From assembly GCA_017470325.1 (NCBI GenBank), contig JAFUES010000032.1:7647-71646 (forward strand): a stretch of 64,000 nucleotides of DNA, read 5' to 3'. This DNA comes from Oscillospiraceae bacterium (GTDB lineage Bacteria; Bacillota_A; Clostridia; Oscillospirales; Oscillospiraceae). The translations under genes and the position numbers were made by a program. The notes under the pieces were generated by a model that saw nothing but the letters and a program-made list of their open reading frames with translations, was not told the DNA's origin and did no database searches. This document shows, in pieces, positions 40,291-49,879 of this stretch; within the stretch, counting starts at the first letter, position 1; each line of letters begins with the position of its first letter.

Positions 40291-43200
40291 TCAGGGATTC
40301 TGGCAGACGCCGGAGCCGTTGAAGGTGTAGGTCTTGCCGCCGATGGTCCTGCTGCCGGTGACCATGACGCCGGAGCTGTCAAGATAATACCACTTGCCGT
40401 TTTCCTTCAGCCAACCGGTCTTCATCGCACCGGAGCCGTCGAGATAGTACCACTTGCCGCCGTCCTTCAGCCAACCGGTCTTCATGGCACCGGAGCTATC
40501 GAGATAGTACCATTTGCCGCCGTCCTTCAGCCAGCCGGTCTTCATGGCGCCGGAGCTCTGCAGATAGTACCACTTGCCACTGATCATCTGCCAGCCGGTG
40601 GTCATGTAACCGGAGGAATCCATGTAATACCACTTGCCGCCGTCCTTGATCCACTGGCTGACGGCCATACGCCCGTCGGACTTCAGGTAGCACCAGCCCC
40701 TGGAATCCTTTTTCCAGGTGTTGGTGACCATCTTGCCGTCGGAACCCAGGTAGCACCAGCCCGCGGAATCCTTGGCCCAGCTGTCAGCGGCCATAGCGCC
40801 GGAATTCTGGAAGAAATACCAGGTGCCGCCGATCTTCTGCCAGCCGGTGACCATGTAGCCGGAGGCGTTCAGGTAGTACCACTTGCCATTGTCCTTGACC
40901 CACTGGCTGACGGCCATGCTCCCGTCAGTCTTCACGTAGCACCAACCGCCGGAGTCTTTCACCCAACCCTTTGTCGTGGGGTGATAAGTCGTCGCCAAAC
41001 CTGTGGTGTTGTACTGGCTGGCATTGCTGCCCGCCACCGCCTGAACCGTATAGCTGTACTTGGTCTCGAACCTGACGTCGGTATCTGTAAAGCCGGTACC
41101 GGTAACGCCGGTCTTGTACTTGGTCCAGGATTGGGCCGTACCGACCTTGCGGTAGATGGTATAGGATTGCGCCCCGGTGACAGCCTTCCAATTCACCGAC
41201 ACGCCTTGAGCAGTGTTGGTCACGCCGGAAAGCGCAGGCGCCGCAAGCGTCAGCCGGGCGATGGTCTTATGGGTCCGGCTGATCTCCTCACCGCATACGG
41301 AGCAATAGACAACTTCATCATAGCTCCCGGCAGCGGTATAGGAAGCAGGCACTTCTTTCTCACGCACGGCCCTGGCGGGCGTGTGTGTGCTTAACTTCTC
41401 AACTGTCTTATGCTCGCGGCTCAGTTCCTCGCCGCAGGCTGTGCAATAGACCACTTCATCGTAGCTGCCTTCCGCCGCGCATGTAGCTGCCACTTCGTTC
41501 TCGTGTACCGCTGCGCCGGGGGTGTGGCCAAGCGCCGCAACCGCTTTTGCCTCTCGGCTCAATTCCTCGCCGCAGACGCTGCAGTATACGACCTCGTCAT
41601 AACTGCCGTCCTCCGTGCAAGTTGCCGCCAATTCGTTCTCGTGTACCGCCGCGCCGGGGGTGTGTTCAAATCCGACTTCATCGCAGGTAACATACTGAAT
41701 CTCCGCATTTTCCAAAGGGGCATTATTGCTTCCAATGGAGATTTGGCTCCAACTATTTTCGTTACCAACATAATATACTGTCGCCAAACTGCTACAGCCA
41801 ACGAACGCATATGCGCCGATAATGGTCACACTTGAAGGAATTGTCATGCTCGTCAGATTGTTGCAGCTATTGAATGTATAGTCACTGATGCTGGTCACAC
41901 TTGAAGGAATCGTCACGCTCGTCAGTTCACTGCAGCCGGAAAATGCTTCGTCCCCGATGCTCGTCACGTTCGCCGGGACCTCAATACTCGCCAAGCCACT
42001 ACAGCCGGCAAATGCTCCGTCCCCAATGCTCGTCACGCTCGCCGGAATCTCAATGCTTGTCAAACCGCTGCAGCCGTAAAAAGCTTCAGGCGGGATAGCC
42101 GTGGTCCAACCGAACTCATAATTGGCACCGCTGCCTATTGGTCCCGCGCTCGTCAGTCCGCTACAGCCAGAAAAGGGACGTCTCCCAATACTTGTCACGT
42201 TCGCTGGGATCTCAATGCTCGTCAAGCCACTGCAACCGACAAATGCTATATCCCCGATGCTCGTCAAACCATCCGGGATCTCGATGCTCGTCAAGTCGCT
42301 GCAGCCGTAGAAGGCGTAGTCCCCAACACTTGTTACGCCATTTTCGATCACAACAGTCTGTACGCTGTTGCGGTTGCTGTACCAAGGCATAGTGTTGTAA
42401 CTATAATTCGCCATCGCCCCGCTGCCGCTGATGGTCAGTACGCCCTCACTGGTGAGTACCCATGTCGGGTTATCGCCGCTTGCGCCGCACTCGCCGGAGG
42501 CCAGCACCACCTCATCTGTTCCATACTGCCAATTGGCATTATATAGGGGGTCGTTCTCGTTCGAAGACCAGCGTTCGCTCTGGATAGCCAGGTTTTTGGC
42601 CGCTTCCGTCCCACCGTAAGATACATCGGTCAATCCGCTGCAGTCGGAAAAGACACTACTTCCGATGCTCGTCACACTCGCTGGAATTTTTACACTCGTT
42701 AGGTTGGTGCAATTATAAAAGGCAAAGCTGTCAATTTGCGTAACGCCTTCTTCAATAATTACTTCAGTTAGATTGGTGCAGTTATTAAAAGCATAGCCCG
42801 TGATTGTCGTCACATTTTCTGGGATCGTAATGCTTTTCAATCCAGTGCAGTTGGAAAAGGCATAGCTCTCAATGCTTGTTACGCTCGATGGAATTGTTAC
42901 ACTCGTTAGGCTGGTGCAATTACAAAAGGCAAAGCTGTCAATTTGCGTAACGCCTTCTTCAATAATTACTTCAGTTAAGCTTGTGCAGTGATTAAAAGTA
43001 AATTCCTTGATTGTCGTTACATTCTCTGGGATTGTTACGCTTTTCAATCCAGTGCACTCGGTAAAGGCAGTACTCCCGATGCTCATCACATTGTCCGGGA
43101 TTGTGATGCTTTTCAATCCAGTGCATCCGGCAAAGGCAATACTCCCGATGCTCGTTACACTCGCCGGGATCGTGATACTCATCAGACCGCTGCAGCTGCT

Positions 43201-46143
43201 AAAGGCGCGGTCCCCGATATTCGTTACGCCATTCTCGATCACAACAGACTTGACACTGCTGCGGTTGCCGCTCCAAGGCATAGTGCTGCTCAAAGGCCCA
43301 TAGTTAGTAGTGTTGGTACTGTAATTCGCCATGGCACCCGTGCCGCTGATGGTCAGAGTGCCGTCAGACGTGAGGGTCCATGTCAAATTGTCGCCGCTTG
43401 CGCCGCACTCGCCGGAGGCCAGCACCACCTCATCTGTTCCATACTGCCAAGTGGCATTATATAGAGGGTCGTTCCCGTACGAAGACCAGCGCTGGCTCTG
43501 GATAGCCAGGTTTTTGGCCGCTTCCGTCCCGCCGTAAGATACATCGGTCAAACGGCTACAGCCAGAAAAGGCATAGTTCTCGATGCTCGTCACACTCGCA
43601 GGGATCGTGACACTTTTCAATCCAGTGCAGTCTGAAAAGGCACTACTCCCGATACTCGTCAAGCCCGCCGGAATCTTGATGCTCGTCAGGCGGCTACAAT
43701 TGGAAAAGGCCCCGTCCCCGATGCTTGACACGCTGTCTGGAATCGTAACGCTCATTAAACTGCTGCACCTACGAAAAGCTTCCTCTTCAATGCTCTCAAC
43801 TGTATCTGGAATTGTGATACTTTCCAAAGCAGTACAGCAGTCGAATGTCCGAACATCAATCGTTTTTATGCCATCAGGAATTGTAAAACTCGTAAAAGCG
43901 CATCCTTCAAAAGCATATTTCCCTATGCTTGTTATGCCAGTGGGCATAATGATATTTGTCAACCCACATCCGCTGAAGGCTCCGTCTGGAATGCTCGTCG
44001 TCCAGCCAAATTCATAATCACTGCCACTATCAATAGGGCCTGCACTTGTCAACCCAATACAATCATCAAACACATTCGTTCCAATGCTTGTCACACTGGC
44101 CGGTACCTTGATACTTGTAAGATTCCTACAGCAAAAGAAGGAGCTATTCCCGATATTTGTTATACCCGAAGCGATCAGCACTGTTTTTAAGCTGTCTCGA
44201 TAACTCCGCCAAGGGGTAGGATTGTCATTCAAGTCATAATCCATCATGGCCCCTGTGCCGCTGATGGTCAGGGTTCCGTCATCCGTGAGCGTCCAGGTCA
44301 GATTGTCGCCGTTTGCCCCGCACTCGCCGGAGGCGATGATGTTCGTCTCGTTCAGCAGCATGCCGGTGCTTCCGAACTGGTATTCCTTTCCGTCAATGGT
44401 CATCGTGCTGGTGGCCAGAACGCCGTCACCGGTGGCATAGGACAGATATTCGGTAGTGGTTTCCTCGCCGGTGCTGGGATTGGTATGGCTCACCACGTTG
44501 TGGATCCACTTGTTGGTGACCAGTGTCCCATCCGGATAATAGATCCCGGTAAGGCTGCCGTTTTCATACCGATATTCCAATTCGTTGGACTGCAAGGGAT
44601 CGTCATAGGTCCCGGTGCCGGTTATCGCGGCAGTGACGACATGCAGCTCGGCACTGAGCAGCGGATCGTTGTTCGTCCCGATCGTGATCTGATCCCACTG
44701 CGCCTGTGTCCCCTCGTAATGTACATCAGACAGATTGCTGCAGCTATAGAACGCCCCCTCCTCGATGCTTATCACACTCTCCGGGATCGTGACACTGGTC
44801 AGGCCTCTGCAGCCAGTGAACGCGCCCTCATCGATGCTTGTCACGTTGTCCGGGATCTCGATCTCTGTCAAGCCGATGCAGTTCGTGAACGCATTAAACC
44901 CAATGCTGGTCACGTCATCCGGGATCGTGATGCTCTGCAGACTGCTGCAGTTCATGAACGTCCCTCCCCCGATAACGGTCACACCAGCCGGGATCGTAAT
45001 GTTGGTCAAGCCGCTGCAGCCATAGAACGCGCCTCCCCCGATACTGGTCACGCCATCCGGGATCGCAATGCTTGTCAAGCCGCTGCAGTTCCAGAACGCA
45101 TTAGGTCTGATGCTCGTCACAGTCTCCGGGATCGTGATACTGGTCAAGCCACTGCAGCCATAGAACGCACTATTGCCGATACTGGTCACGCCATTTTCGA
45201 TCACTACAGTCCGGATGCTTTCAAGGGAGCTATGCCAGGGCATGGAATCAATGCTGTAATCCGCCATGGCTCCGCTGCCGCTGATAGTCAGGGTACCTTC
45301 GTCATCCAGCGTCCAGGTCAGATTGTCCCCCTGTGCGCCGCACTCACCGGAGGCGACGGAGTTTGCACTGGTCACCGCCTTGGGTGCGGCCTTGACCTGC
45401 CGGGACGCCGCTTTCGGCGTAACCACAGCTGCCTGTGCAGCCTGCAGCGCCACCGGGACCTCCACCGGCTCAGCGGCAGCTTCCACGGTCAGCTCCGTCT
45501 CCTCCACGGTCGCAAAGCCCTCACAGACCGCCGTGTAGAAATATACGCCGGGCAGCAGGCGATAGCTGCCGTCTTCCTCGGCGTCGATCTCCTGCTTGTC
45601 GCCGTTTTCCTCTTTCGTATAGACGGTGACTTCCGCATCCTTCGGCGTCAGCACAAAGCGCAGGATGACCGCCTGGGTCTCCTGTGTGGTCGATGTTGTC
45701 AGTGTCTCCGGCTGGGTCGGCGTCTCCGGTTCAGTCGGGGCTTCCAGCTCGGTCGGCGTCTCCGGCGCGGTCGGTGCTTCCGGCTCGGTCGGCGTTTCCG
45801 GCACGGTCGGCGTCTCCGGTTCAGTCGGGGTCTCCGGCTCGGTCGGAGCTTCCGGCACGGTCGGCGTCTCGTTGTCAGAAGAAGCGCGCTCTTCTCCGCT
45901 TCCGCTTTCCGCGAGCGCTTCGATGTCGCTTTCTTCTTCCTCCACGACTGGCTCCGTCTGGGTCGTGTCAGACTCAGAAGATACGGGTTCCGCGGGCGTT
46001 TCCGACACGGTCTCCACCTGCTGCGTATCCTGCTGCTCATCCTCCGGCGCCGCGTCCTCCGCCGCCAGGGCGGAAACGGGCAGCATGGTGACAAACATCA
46101 GCACGCACAAAAGTAGGGCCATCAGGCGTTTTCTGATCTTCAT
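40291..46143 (-). CDS. Giant secreted BspA-type leucine-rich-repeat protein with choline-binding-type repeats
   Basis: 1950 aa surface protein. Signal peptide MKIRKRLMALLL...ALAAE; Thr/Pro/Glu-rich spacer (about residues 90-155); PEGA-like beta domain; four LRR_5 blocks, each opened by an ASGECGA.GDNLTW header (near residues 264, 603, 908 and 1214) and built of repeats like VTSIGNSAFYGCSGLTSITI. Then come three HTPGAAVHENE/CxxC repeats (about 1494-1628), a fibronectin-III-like domain (about 1630-1720), and eleven wall-binding repeats of the GWLKDGGKWYYLDSSG type to the end. Such repeats bind choline-decorated teichoic acids in other Firmicutes; the LicD operon next door could make the ligand. 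Probable adhesin. AGGAGG precedes the ATG at 46143. Confidence 0.92.
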   Translation of the reverse strand: MKIRKRLMALLLCVLMFVTMLPVSALAAEDAAPEDEQQDTQQVETVSETPAEPVSSESDTTQTEPVVEEEESDIEALAESGSGEERASSDNETPTVPEAPTEPETPTEPETPTVPETPTEPEAPTAPETPTELEAPTEPETPTQPETLTTSTTQETQAVILRFVLTPKDAEVTVYTKEENGDKQEIDAEEDGSYRLLPGVYFYTAVCEGFATVEETELTVEAAAEPVEVPVALQAAQAAVVTPKAASRQVKAAPKAVTSANSVASGECGAQGDNLTWTLDDEGTLTISGSGAMADYSIDSMPWHSSLESIRTVVIENGVTSIGNSAFYGCSGLTSITIPETVTSIRPNAFWNCSGLTSIAIPDGVTSIGGGAFYGCSGLTNITIPAGVTVIGGGTFMNCSSLQSITIPDDVTSIGFNAFTNCIGLTEIEIPDNVTSIDEGAFTGCRGLTSVTIPESVISIEEGAFYSCSNLSDVHYEGTQAQWDQITIGTNNDPLLSAELHVVTAAITGTGTYDDPLQSNELEYRYENGSLTGIYYPDGTLVTNKWIHNVVSHTNPSTGEETTTEYLSYATGDGVLATSTMTIDGKEYQFGSTGMLLNETNIIASGECGANGDNLTWTLTDDGTLTISGTGAMMDYDLNDNPTPWRSYRDSLKTVLIASGITNIGNSSFFCCRNLTSIKVPASVTSIGTNVFDDCIGLTSAGPIDSGSDYEFGWTTSIPDGAFSGCGLTNIIMPTGITSIGKYAFEGCAFTSFTIPDGIKTIDVRTFDCCTALESITIPDTVESIEEEAFRRCSSLMSVTIPDSVSSIGDGAFSNCSRLTSIKIPAGLTSIGSSAFSDCTGLKSVTIPASVTSIENYAFSGCSRLTDVSYGGTEAAKNLAIQSQRWSSYGNDPLYNATWQYGTDEVVLASGECGASGDNLTWTLTSDGTLTISGTGAMANYSTNTTNYGPLSSTMPWSGNRSSVKSVVIENGVTNIGDRAFSSCSGLMSITIPASVTSIGSIAFAGCTGLKSITIPDNVMSIGSTAFTECTGLKSVTIPENVTTIKEFTFNHCTSLTEVIIEEGVTQIDSFAFCNCTSLTSVTIPSSVTSIESYAFSNCTGLKSITIPENVTTITGYAFNNCTNLTEVIIEEGVTQIDSFAFYNCTNLTSVKIPASVTSIGSSVFSDCSGLTDVSYGGTEAAKNLAIQSERWSSNENDPLYNANWQYGTDEVVLASGECGASGDNPTWVLTSEGVLTISGSGAMANYSYNTMPWYSNRNSVQTVVIENGVTSVGDYAFYGCSDLTSIEIPDGLTSIGDIAFVGCSGLTSIEIPANVTSIGRRPFSGCSGLTSAGPIGSGANYEFGWTTAIPPEAFYGCSGLTSIEIPASVTSIGDGAFAGCSGLASIEVPANVTSIGDEAFSGCSELTSVTIPSSVTSISDYTFNSCNNLTSMTIPSSVTIIGAYAFVGCSSLATVYYVGNENSWSQISIGSNNAPLENAEIQYVTCDEVGFEHTPGAAVHENELAATCTEDGSYDEVVYCSVCGEELSREAKAVAALGHTPGAAVHENEVAATCAAEGSYDEVVYCTACGEELSREHKTVEKLSTHTPARAVREKEVPASYTAAGSYDEVVYCSVCGEEISRTHKTIARLTLAAPALSGVTNTAQGVSVNWKAVTGAQSYTIYRKVGTAQSWTKYKTGVTGTGFTDTDVRFETKYSYTVQAVAGSNASQYNTTGLATTYHPTTKGWVKDSGGWCYVKTDGSMAVSQWVKDNGKWYYLNASGYMVTGWQKIGGTWYFFQNSGAMAADSWAKDSAGWCYLGSDGKMVTNTWKKDSRGWCYLKSDGRMAVSQWIKDGGKWYYMDSSGYMTTGWQMISGKWYYLQSSGAMKTGWLKDGGKWYYLDSSGAMKTGWLKDGGKWYYLDGSGAMKTGWLKENGKWYYLDSSGVMVTGSRTIGGKTYTFNGSGVCQNP
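45710..45875 (-). repeat. Tandem repeat encoding PTEPE-type spacer
   Basis: About eight degenerate 18-21 base units inside the BspA-like gene, coding for PTEPET/PTVPET/PTEPEA-like hexapeptides. Likely to vary in copy number between strains by slippage. Confidence 0.75.
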
Positions 46144-46213
46144 AGCTCCAACCTCCTGTAACAAACCGCGCCGCCAAAACCGCACGGTGAAAAAGCATTT
46201 TCTCTATTATTTT

Positions 46214-46242
46214 ATTATAGCACGCCAGCCGGTGCAAAACAA
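46214..46242 (-). promoter_or_regulatory. Promoter of BspA-like gene
   Basis: Minus strand TTGTTT (46242-46237), 17 base spacer, TATAAT (46219-46214). Confidence 0.6.
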
Positions 46243-46261
46243 GAAAAAGCCGGATAAAAAA

Positions 46262-46294
46262 GGAAAAAACAGAGCGTGCAAAGCACGCTCTGTC
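46262..46294 (-). terminator. Terminator of 2-oxoacid oxidoreductase operon
   Basis: ACAGAGCGTGC / GCACGCTCTGT hairpin followed on the minus strand by TTTTTTCC. Confidence 0.9.
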
Positions 46295-46318
46295 TCTCGC
46301 TTGTTGGGTTTTCAGATT

Positions 46319-46861
46319 TCAGGCCTTGGCGGCTTCCATACCGGCGTACAGGGCGGCCTTGTTGCCGTCCAGGAACTTCATCTTCTTCGGCCCAAGCTCC
46401 AGCTTGATGGCCTCGATCATCTTGTCGGTCTCCACGCCGTCCACGTCCGCGCCCATCATAGAACCCAGGATCGCAACGTTTGCGCCCTTGGGGTTCTTGA
46501 CTTCCTCGGCGATTTTGTTGGCGTCGCAATAGACCACGCGGATGTCGTCACGCACGGCCTTTCGGTCGATGATGGAGCTGTTGACGACCAGCAGTCCGCC
46601 CGGCTTCACCTTGGGCTCGAACTTGTCCAGAGAGGGCAGGTTCATAGCGACGATCACATCGGCCTGGTCCACCAGGGGGGAGCCGACCTCTTCATCGCTG
46701 ACGGTGACGGAGCAGTTGGCGGTGCCGCCGCGCATCTCAGGGCCGTAGGAGGGCAGCCAGGAAACATGCTTGCCTTCCAGCATATAGGCCATGGCAACGA
46801 ACTTGCCGATCAGCAGCATACCCTGGCCGCCGAAGCCGGCAAAAATGTACTGTTTCATCAT
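46319..46861 (-). CDS. 2-oxoacid:ferredoxin oxidoreductase, gamma subunit
   Basis: 180 aa. IFAGFGGQGMLLIGKFVAMA at the N-terminus and SYGPEMRGGTANCSV are the hallmarks of the gamma subunit of 2-oxoglutarate/2-oxoisovalerate:ferredoxin oxidoreductases (KorC/VorC). Last gene of a ferredoxin-alpha-beta-gamma set, starting 2 bases after the beta subunit. The complex oxidatively decarboxylates a 2-oxoacid to an acyl-CoA with reduction of ferredoxin, or runs in reverse. Which 2-oxoacid is used cannot be settled from sequence. Confidence 0.93.
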   Translation of the reverse strand: MMKQYIFAGFGGQGMLLIGKFVAMAYMLEGKHVSWLPSYGPEMRGGTANCSVTVSDEEVGSPLVDQADVIVAMNLPSLDKFEPKVKPGGLLVVNSSIIDRKAVRDDIRVVYCDANKIAEEVKNPKGANVAILGSMMGADVDGVETDKMIEAIKLELGPKKMKFLDGNKAALYAGMEAAKA

Positions 46862-46863
46862 GA

Positions 46864-47622
46864 TTATTCAGCCCCCTTATCTTTCTTCACACCCAGAGGA
46901 TAGTAGGGGATCATGTTCTCTTCCAGCCAGGTCATGGCTTCCACAGGGCTCAGGCCCCAGTTGGTGGGGCAGGTGGACAGAACTTCGATCAGGCAGAAGC
47001 CCTTACCATCCAGCTGATACTGGAATGCCTTCTTGATAGCCTTCTTGGTCTTGAGAATGTTGGCGTTGTTGTTGACCGCGCAGCGCTCGATGTAGTAGGC
47101 GCCGGGGATCTCGGAAAGCATCTCGGAGATCTTGATGGGCGCGCCGCACCAGGCCTCGTCACGGCCGTTGGGAGAAGTGGTGGTCTTCTGGCCGACCAAG
47201 GTGGTGGGGGCCATCTGACCGCCGGTCATACCGTAAATGGCGTTGTTGACAAAGATGGTGACGAACTTCTCGCCGCGGTGGGCGGCGTGTACGATCTCAG
47301 CGGTGCCGATGGAGGCCAGGTCGCCGTCGCCCTGATAGGTGAAGACCAGGGTGCCGGGACGGGCGCGCTTGGCGCCGGTGGCCACTGCGGGAGCGCGGCC
47401 GTGGGCGGCCTCGTACATGTCGCAGTTGAAGTAGTCATATGCGAAAACGGAGCAGCCGACAGGGGCGACGCCCATGACGTTGCCGGCTTCCAGCTTGCCT
47501 TCCTGGATCAGCTCGTCGATGGATTCCGCCACCAGGCGGTGGATGATGCCGTGGTTGCAGCCGGGGCAATAATGGAACTGCTTGTCAGTCAGCAGTTTGG
47601 TTCTTTCAAATACGACAGACAT
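46864..47622 (-). CDS. 2-oxoacid:ferredoxin oxidoreductase, beta subunit
   Basis: 252 aa thiamine-diphosphate subunit. HYCPGCNHGIIHRL carries the iron-sulfur/TPP contact cysteines, and GDGDLASIGTAEIVHAA followed by NNAIYGMTGGQMAPTT is the TPP and Mg2+ binding motif. Its start abuts the alpha subunit stop (adjacent at 47622/47623). Confidence 0.94.
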   Translation of the reverse strand: MSVVFERTKLLTDKQFHYCPGCNHGIIHRLVAESIDELIQEGKLEAGNVMGVAPVGCSVFAYDYFNCDMYEAAHGRAPAVATGAKRARPGTLVFTYQGDGDLASIGTAEIVHAAHRGEKFVTIFVNNAIYGMTGGQMAPTTLVGQKTTTSPNGRDEAWCGAPIKISEMLSEIPGAYYIERCAVNNNANILKTKKAIKKAFQYQLDGKGFCLIEVLSTCPTNWGLSPVEAMTWLEENMIPYYPLGVKKDKGAE

Positions 47623-48702
47623 TTACTTGCCCTCCTTCATAGCGAGGATCTCGCTCTTGATCTCGTCCGTGGTCGGGAACTGGCTGCCGAAGTGACCGAA
47701 GAAACGGATGGGCTTGGCGCCTTCCAGACCCAGTTTTACGTCTTCCAGCATCTGGCCTTCGTTGACCTCAACGTCCAGAACGCCCTTGATCTGGTCGCGA
47801 CAGATGGTCTCACGCATGGCGTCATAGGGGAAGGGCCACACGGAGATGGGACGGAACAGACCCACCTTCACGCCCTGCTCACGCAGCTCGTCGATAGCGG
47901 TCTTGGCGATACGGGCTACCGTGCCGAAGGCGGTGATGATGAACTCGGCGTCCTCGGTCTTGTAGTTCTCCCAGATCTGCTCGTTGGCCTTGGCCTCTTT
48001 GTAGATGGCCTGCAGGTGCTCGTTGTGGACGGACAGGGACTCGGTGTCAATGTAGATGGAGTTGATGACGCCGCGCTTGGCGGGATCATCGCCGGGCTTC
48101 CAGCCGGTGCAGGCCCAGGGCTTCTTCTCCGGGTCGACCTTGTAGTCCACCATCTCGGGCATCTCAACAGGCTCCATCATCTGGGCGATGATGCCGTCAG
48201 CCAGGAACAGCACGGGCATGCGGTACTTCTCCGCCTTCTCGAAGGCGAACATCATGATGTCGATAGCTTCCTGGACAGAGGAGGGAGCATAGGTCAGCAG
48301 GTGATAGTCACCATTGCCGCCGCCCTTGACGCCCTGGAAATAGTCGGCCTGAGAGGCCTGGATGTTGCCCAGACCGGGGCCGCCGCGCATGACGTTCAGG
48401 ATCACGCAGGGCAGCTGCGCGCCGGCGCAGTAGGAAATGCCCTCCTGCTTCAGGCTGACGCCGGGGCTGGAAGAAGAGGTGATAACGCGGGCGCCGGTAC
48501 CGGCTGCGCCGTACACCATGTTGATGGCCGCGACTTCGCTCTCGGCCTGGAGGAAGCAGCCTCCGACCTCGGGCATACGGGCGGACATGTATTCGGGGAT
48601 CTCAGTCTGCGGGGTAATCGGATAGCCAAAGAAGAAACGAGCGCCGGCACGAATCGCAGCCTCCGCGATCGCTTCGCTACCCTTCATAAGAGTCAGTGCC
48701 AT
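47623..48702 (-). CDS. 2-oxoacid:ferredoxin oxidoreductase, alpha subunit
   Basis: 359 aa subunit with the conserved FGYPITPQTEIPEYMS and FLQAESEVAAINMVYGAA segments and SSSSPGVSLKQEGISY. Contains the core and transketolase C-like domains of the KorA/VorB type. Operon position: after the ferredoxin, before beta. Confidence 0.94.
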   Translation of the reverse strand: MALTLMKGSEAIAEAAIRAGARFFFGYPITPQTEIPEYMSARMPEVGGCFLQAESEVAAINMVYGAAGTGARVITSSSSPGVSLKQEGISYCAGAQLPCVILNVMRGGPGLGNIQASQADYFQGVKGGGNGDYHLLTYAPSSVQEAIDIMMFAFEKAEKYRMPVLFLADGIIAQMMEPVEMPEMVDYKVDPEKKPWACTGWKPGDDPAKRGVINSIYIDTESLSVHNEHLQAIYKEAKANEQIWENYKTEDAEFIITAFGTVARIAKTAIDELREQGVKVGLFRPISVWPFPYDAMRETICRDQIKGVLDVEVNEGQMLEDVKLGLEGAKPIRFFGHFGSQFPTTDEIKSEILAMKEGK

Positions 48703-48716
48703 TTTTCAATTCCTCC

Positions 48717-48923
48717 TTATCTTTCTACCGTGATCGCCACGTCAGGGCAGGTCCTTGCGCAGGACGCACAGGCGATGCACGCCTCCGGTACGACTACCTC
48801 CGCGGGGTGGTAGCCCTTTGCGTTGAGCTTGGTCTTGGAAAGGGCGAGTACATCCTTGGGACATGCTCTGACGCACAAGCCGCAGCCCTTGCAGACAAGC
48901 TCATTGATTGTCACCTTTGCCAT
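48717..48923 (-). CDS. 2[4Fe-4S] ferredoxin subunit of 2-oxoacid oxidoreductase
   Basis: 68 aa with two clusters, [12 protein letters not shown] and [12 protein letters not shown]. First gene of the four-subunit set and 14 bases before the alpha subunit; carries electrons to the external ferredoxin. Confidence 0.94.
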   Translation of the reverse strand: MAKVTINELVCKGCGLCVRACPKDVLALSKTKLNAKGYHPAEVVVPEACIACASCARTCPDVAITVER

Positions 48924-48989
48924 GTTTCTACCTCTTTTCTGTTATAGTTTTCTAATATCGCTCATTTTAAAACCGCATTACGCGGGGAC

Positions 48990-49727
48990 TCACAGATATT
49001 CCAGCTGCTGGGGACGCTTCTCGCCCAGGCTGTTGATCCAGCTGTTCCAGTCGCGCTTCATGTAGATATCGATGGGCAGCGGCTGACCGATGTACTTGGG
49101 GTCGTGCCCCTCGGCCAGAAACTGCTCCAAAAGCGCGGCCTTGCCGGAGGTAAATTTCACCGGGACGCCGGTGCGCTGGGAGACCTCTTTGATCATCTCA
49201 TAGCCGTCCCGCAACTCGTCCGGGCCGGTCATTTCCGCCAGATTCGTGTTGTTGATCATACCGGTGAGCTTCAGGCGGGAGTGGATCTCCATCTCCTCCT
49301 GCAGGTGGATGATCTTTTCCACCGTGCCGGACAGGGGCCTGCGGATGTTCACTACGTTCAGGACCTCCAGAGAACCTGGCTCCAGATCTACGAAATCCTG
49401 GTGATAGCGGCCCAGGGCCGTGGAACCGGTGGAATCGCCGCCAACGTCGAAGATGACCGTCTCCCAGTCCATGGCGAAAGCGGAAGCCACCTCGGCGGGC
49501 AGGGACAGGGTCTCGATGCCGGAATTGGCAAAGTTAGGGGAGACAAGACGGATCTCCTTCATGCGGGTCATATTCCCCCGCTCGGTCACGCGGAAATAGG
49601 TGTTGACCATATCCAGGTCCAGCAGCTCCGTGCGCTCGCCGCGCTCGGCCGCTTTGAACGCAAAATTCAGCGCCAACTCACTTTTGCCGCTGCCGTAGTT
49701 GCCGATCAAGACGTAAACCTTTTTCAT
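48990..49727 (-). CDS. P-loop ATPase of unknown role, upstream of 2-oxoacid oxidoreductase
   Basis: 245 aa, begins MKKVYVLIGNYGSGKSELAL with a Walker A loop GNYGSGKS; TVIFDVGGDSTGSTALGRY contains a Walker B-like aspartate and a switch-type glycine. LTGMINNTNLAEMTGPDELRD resembles the base-recognition end of SIMIBI-class ATPases. No transmembrane segment. I set the start at 49727, behind AGGGG. It reads into the ferredoxin gene after a 66 base gap with no obvious terminator. A maturation or regulatory factor for the oxidoreductase is possible. Confidence 0.8.
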   Translation of the reverse strand: MKKVYVLIGNYGSGKSELALNFAFKAAERGERTELLDLDMVNTYFRVTERGNMTRMKEIRLVSPNFANSGIETLSLPAEVASAFAMDWETVIFDVGGDSTGSTALGRYHQDFVDLEPGSLEVLNVVNIRRPLSGTVEKIIHLQEEMEIHSRLKLTGMINNTNLAEMTGPDELRDGYEMIKEVSQRTGVPVKFTSGKAALLEQFLAEGHDPKYIGQPLPIDIYMKRDWNSWINSLGEKRPQQLEYL

Positions 49728-49776
49728 AAGAACGCCCCTGATGTAGATTTGCAGAACCAAATCTGCTCCGTTTATC

Positions 49777-49805
49777 ATTTTATCATTGTGTCTGTTGTGC
49801 GTCAA
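49777..49805 (-). promoter_or_regulatory. Promoter of ATPase-oxidoreductase operon
   Basis: Minus strand TTGACG (49805-49800), 17 base spacer, TAAAAT (49782-49777). Confidence 0.68.
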
Positions 49806-49879
49806 TGAACAAGTTGCATATATTTTTCTTTTCTTTAGCAGCAAAATGACGGTGCTTTCAAAAAAGTGATTTTGATCAA

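Noticed and set aside
42000..45300. CRISPR-like repeats
   Set aside because: The repeats are in frame, encode leucine-rich repeats and have no regular spacers.
44485..46116. 543-codon plus-strand frame opposite the BspA-like gene
   Set aside because: Composition mirrors the repeated coding sequence on the other strand; no start signals.
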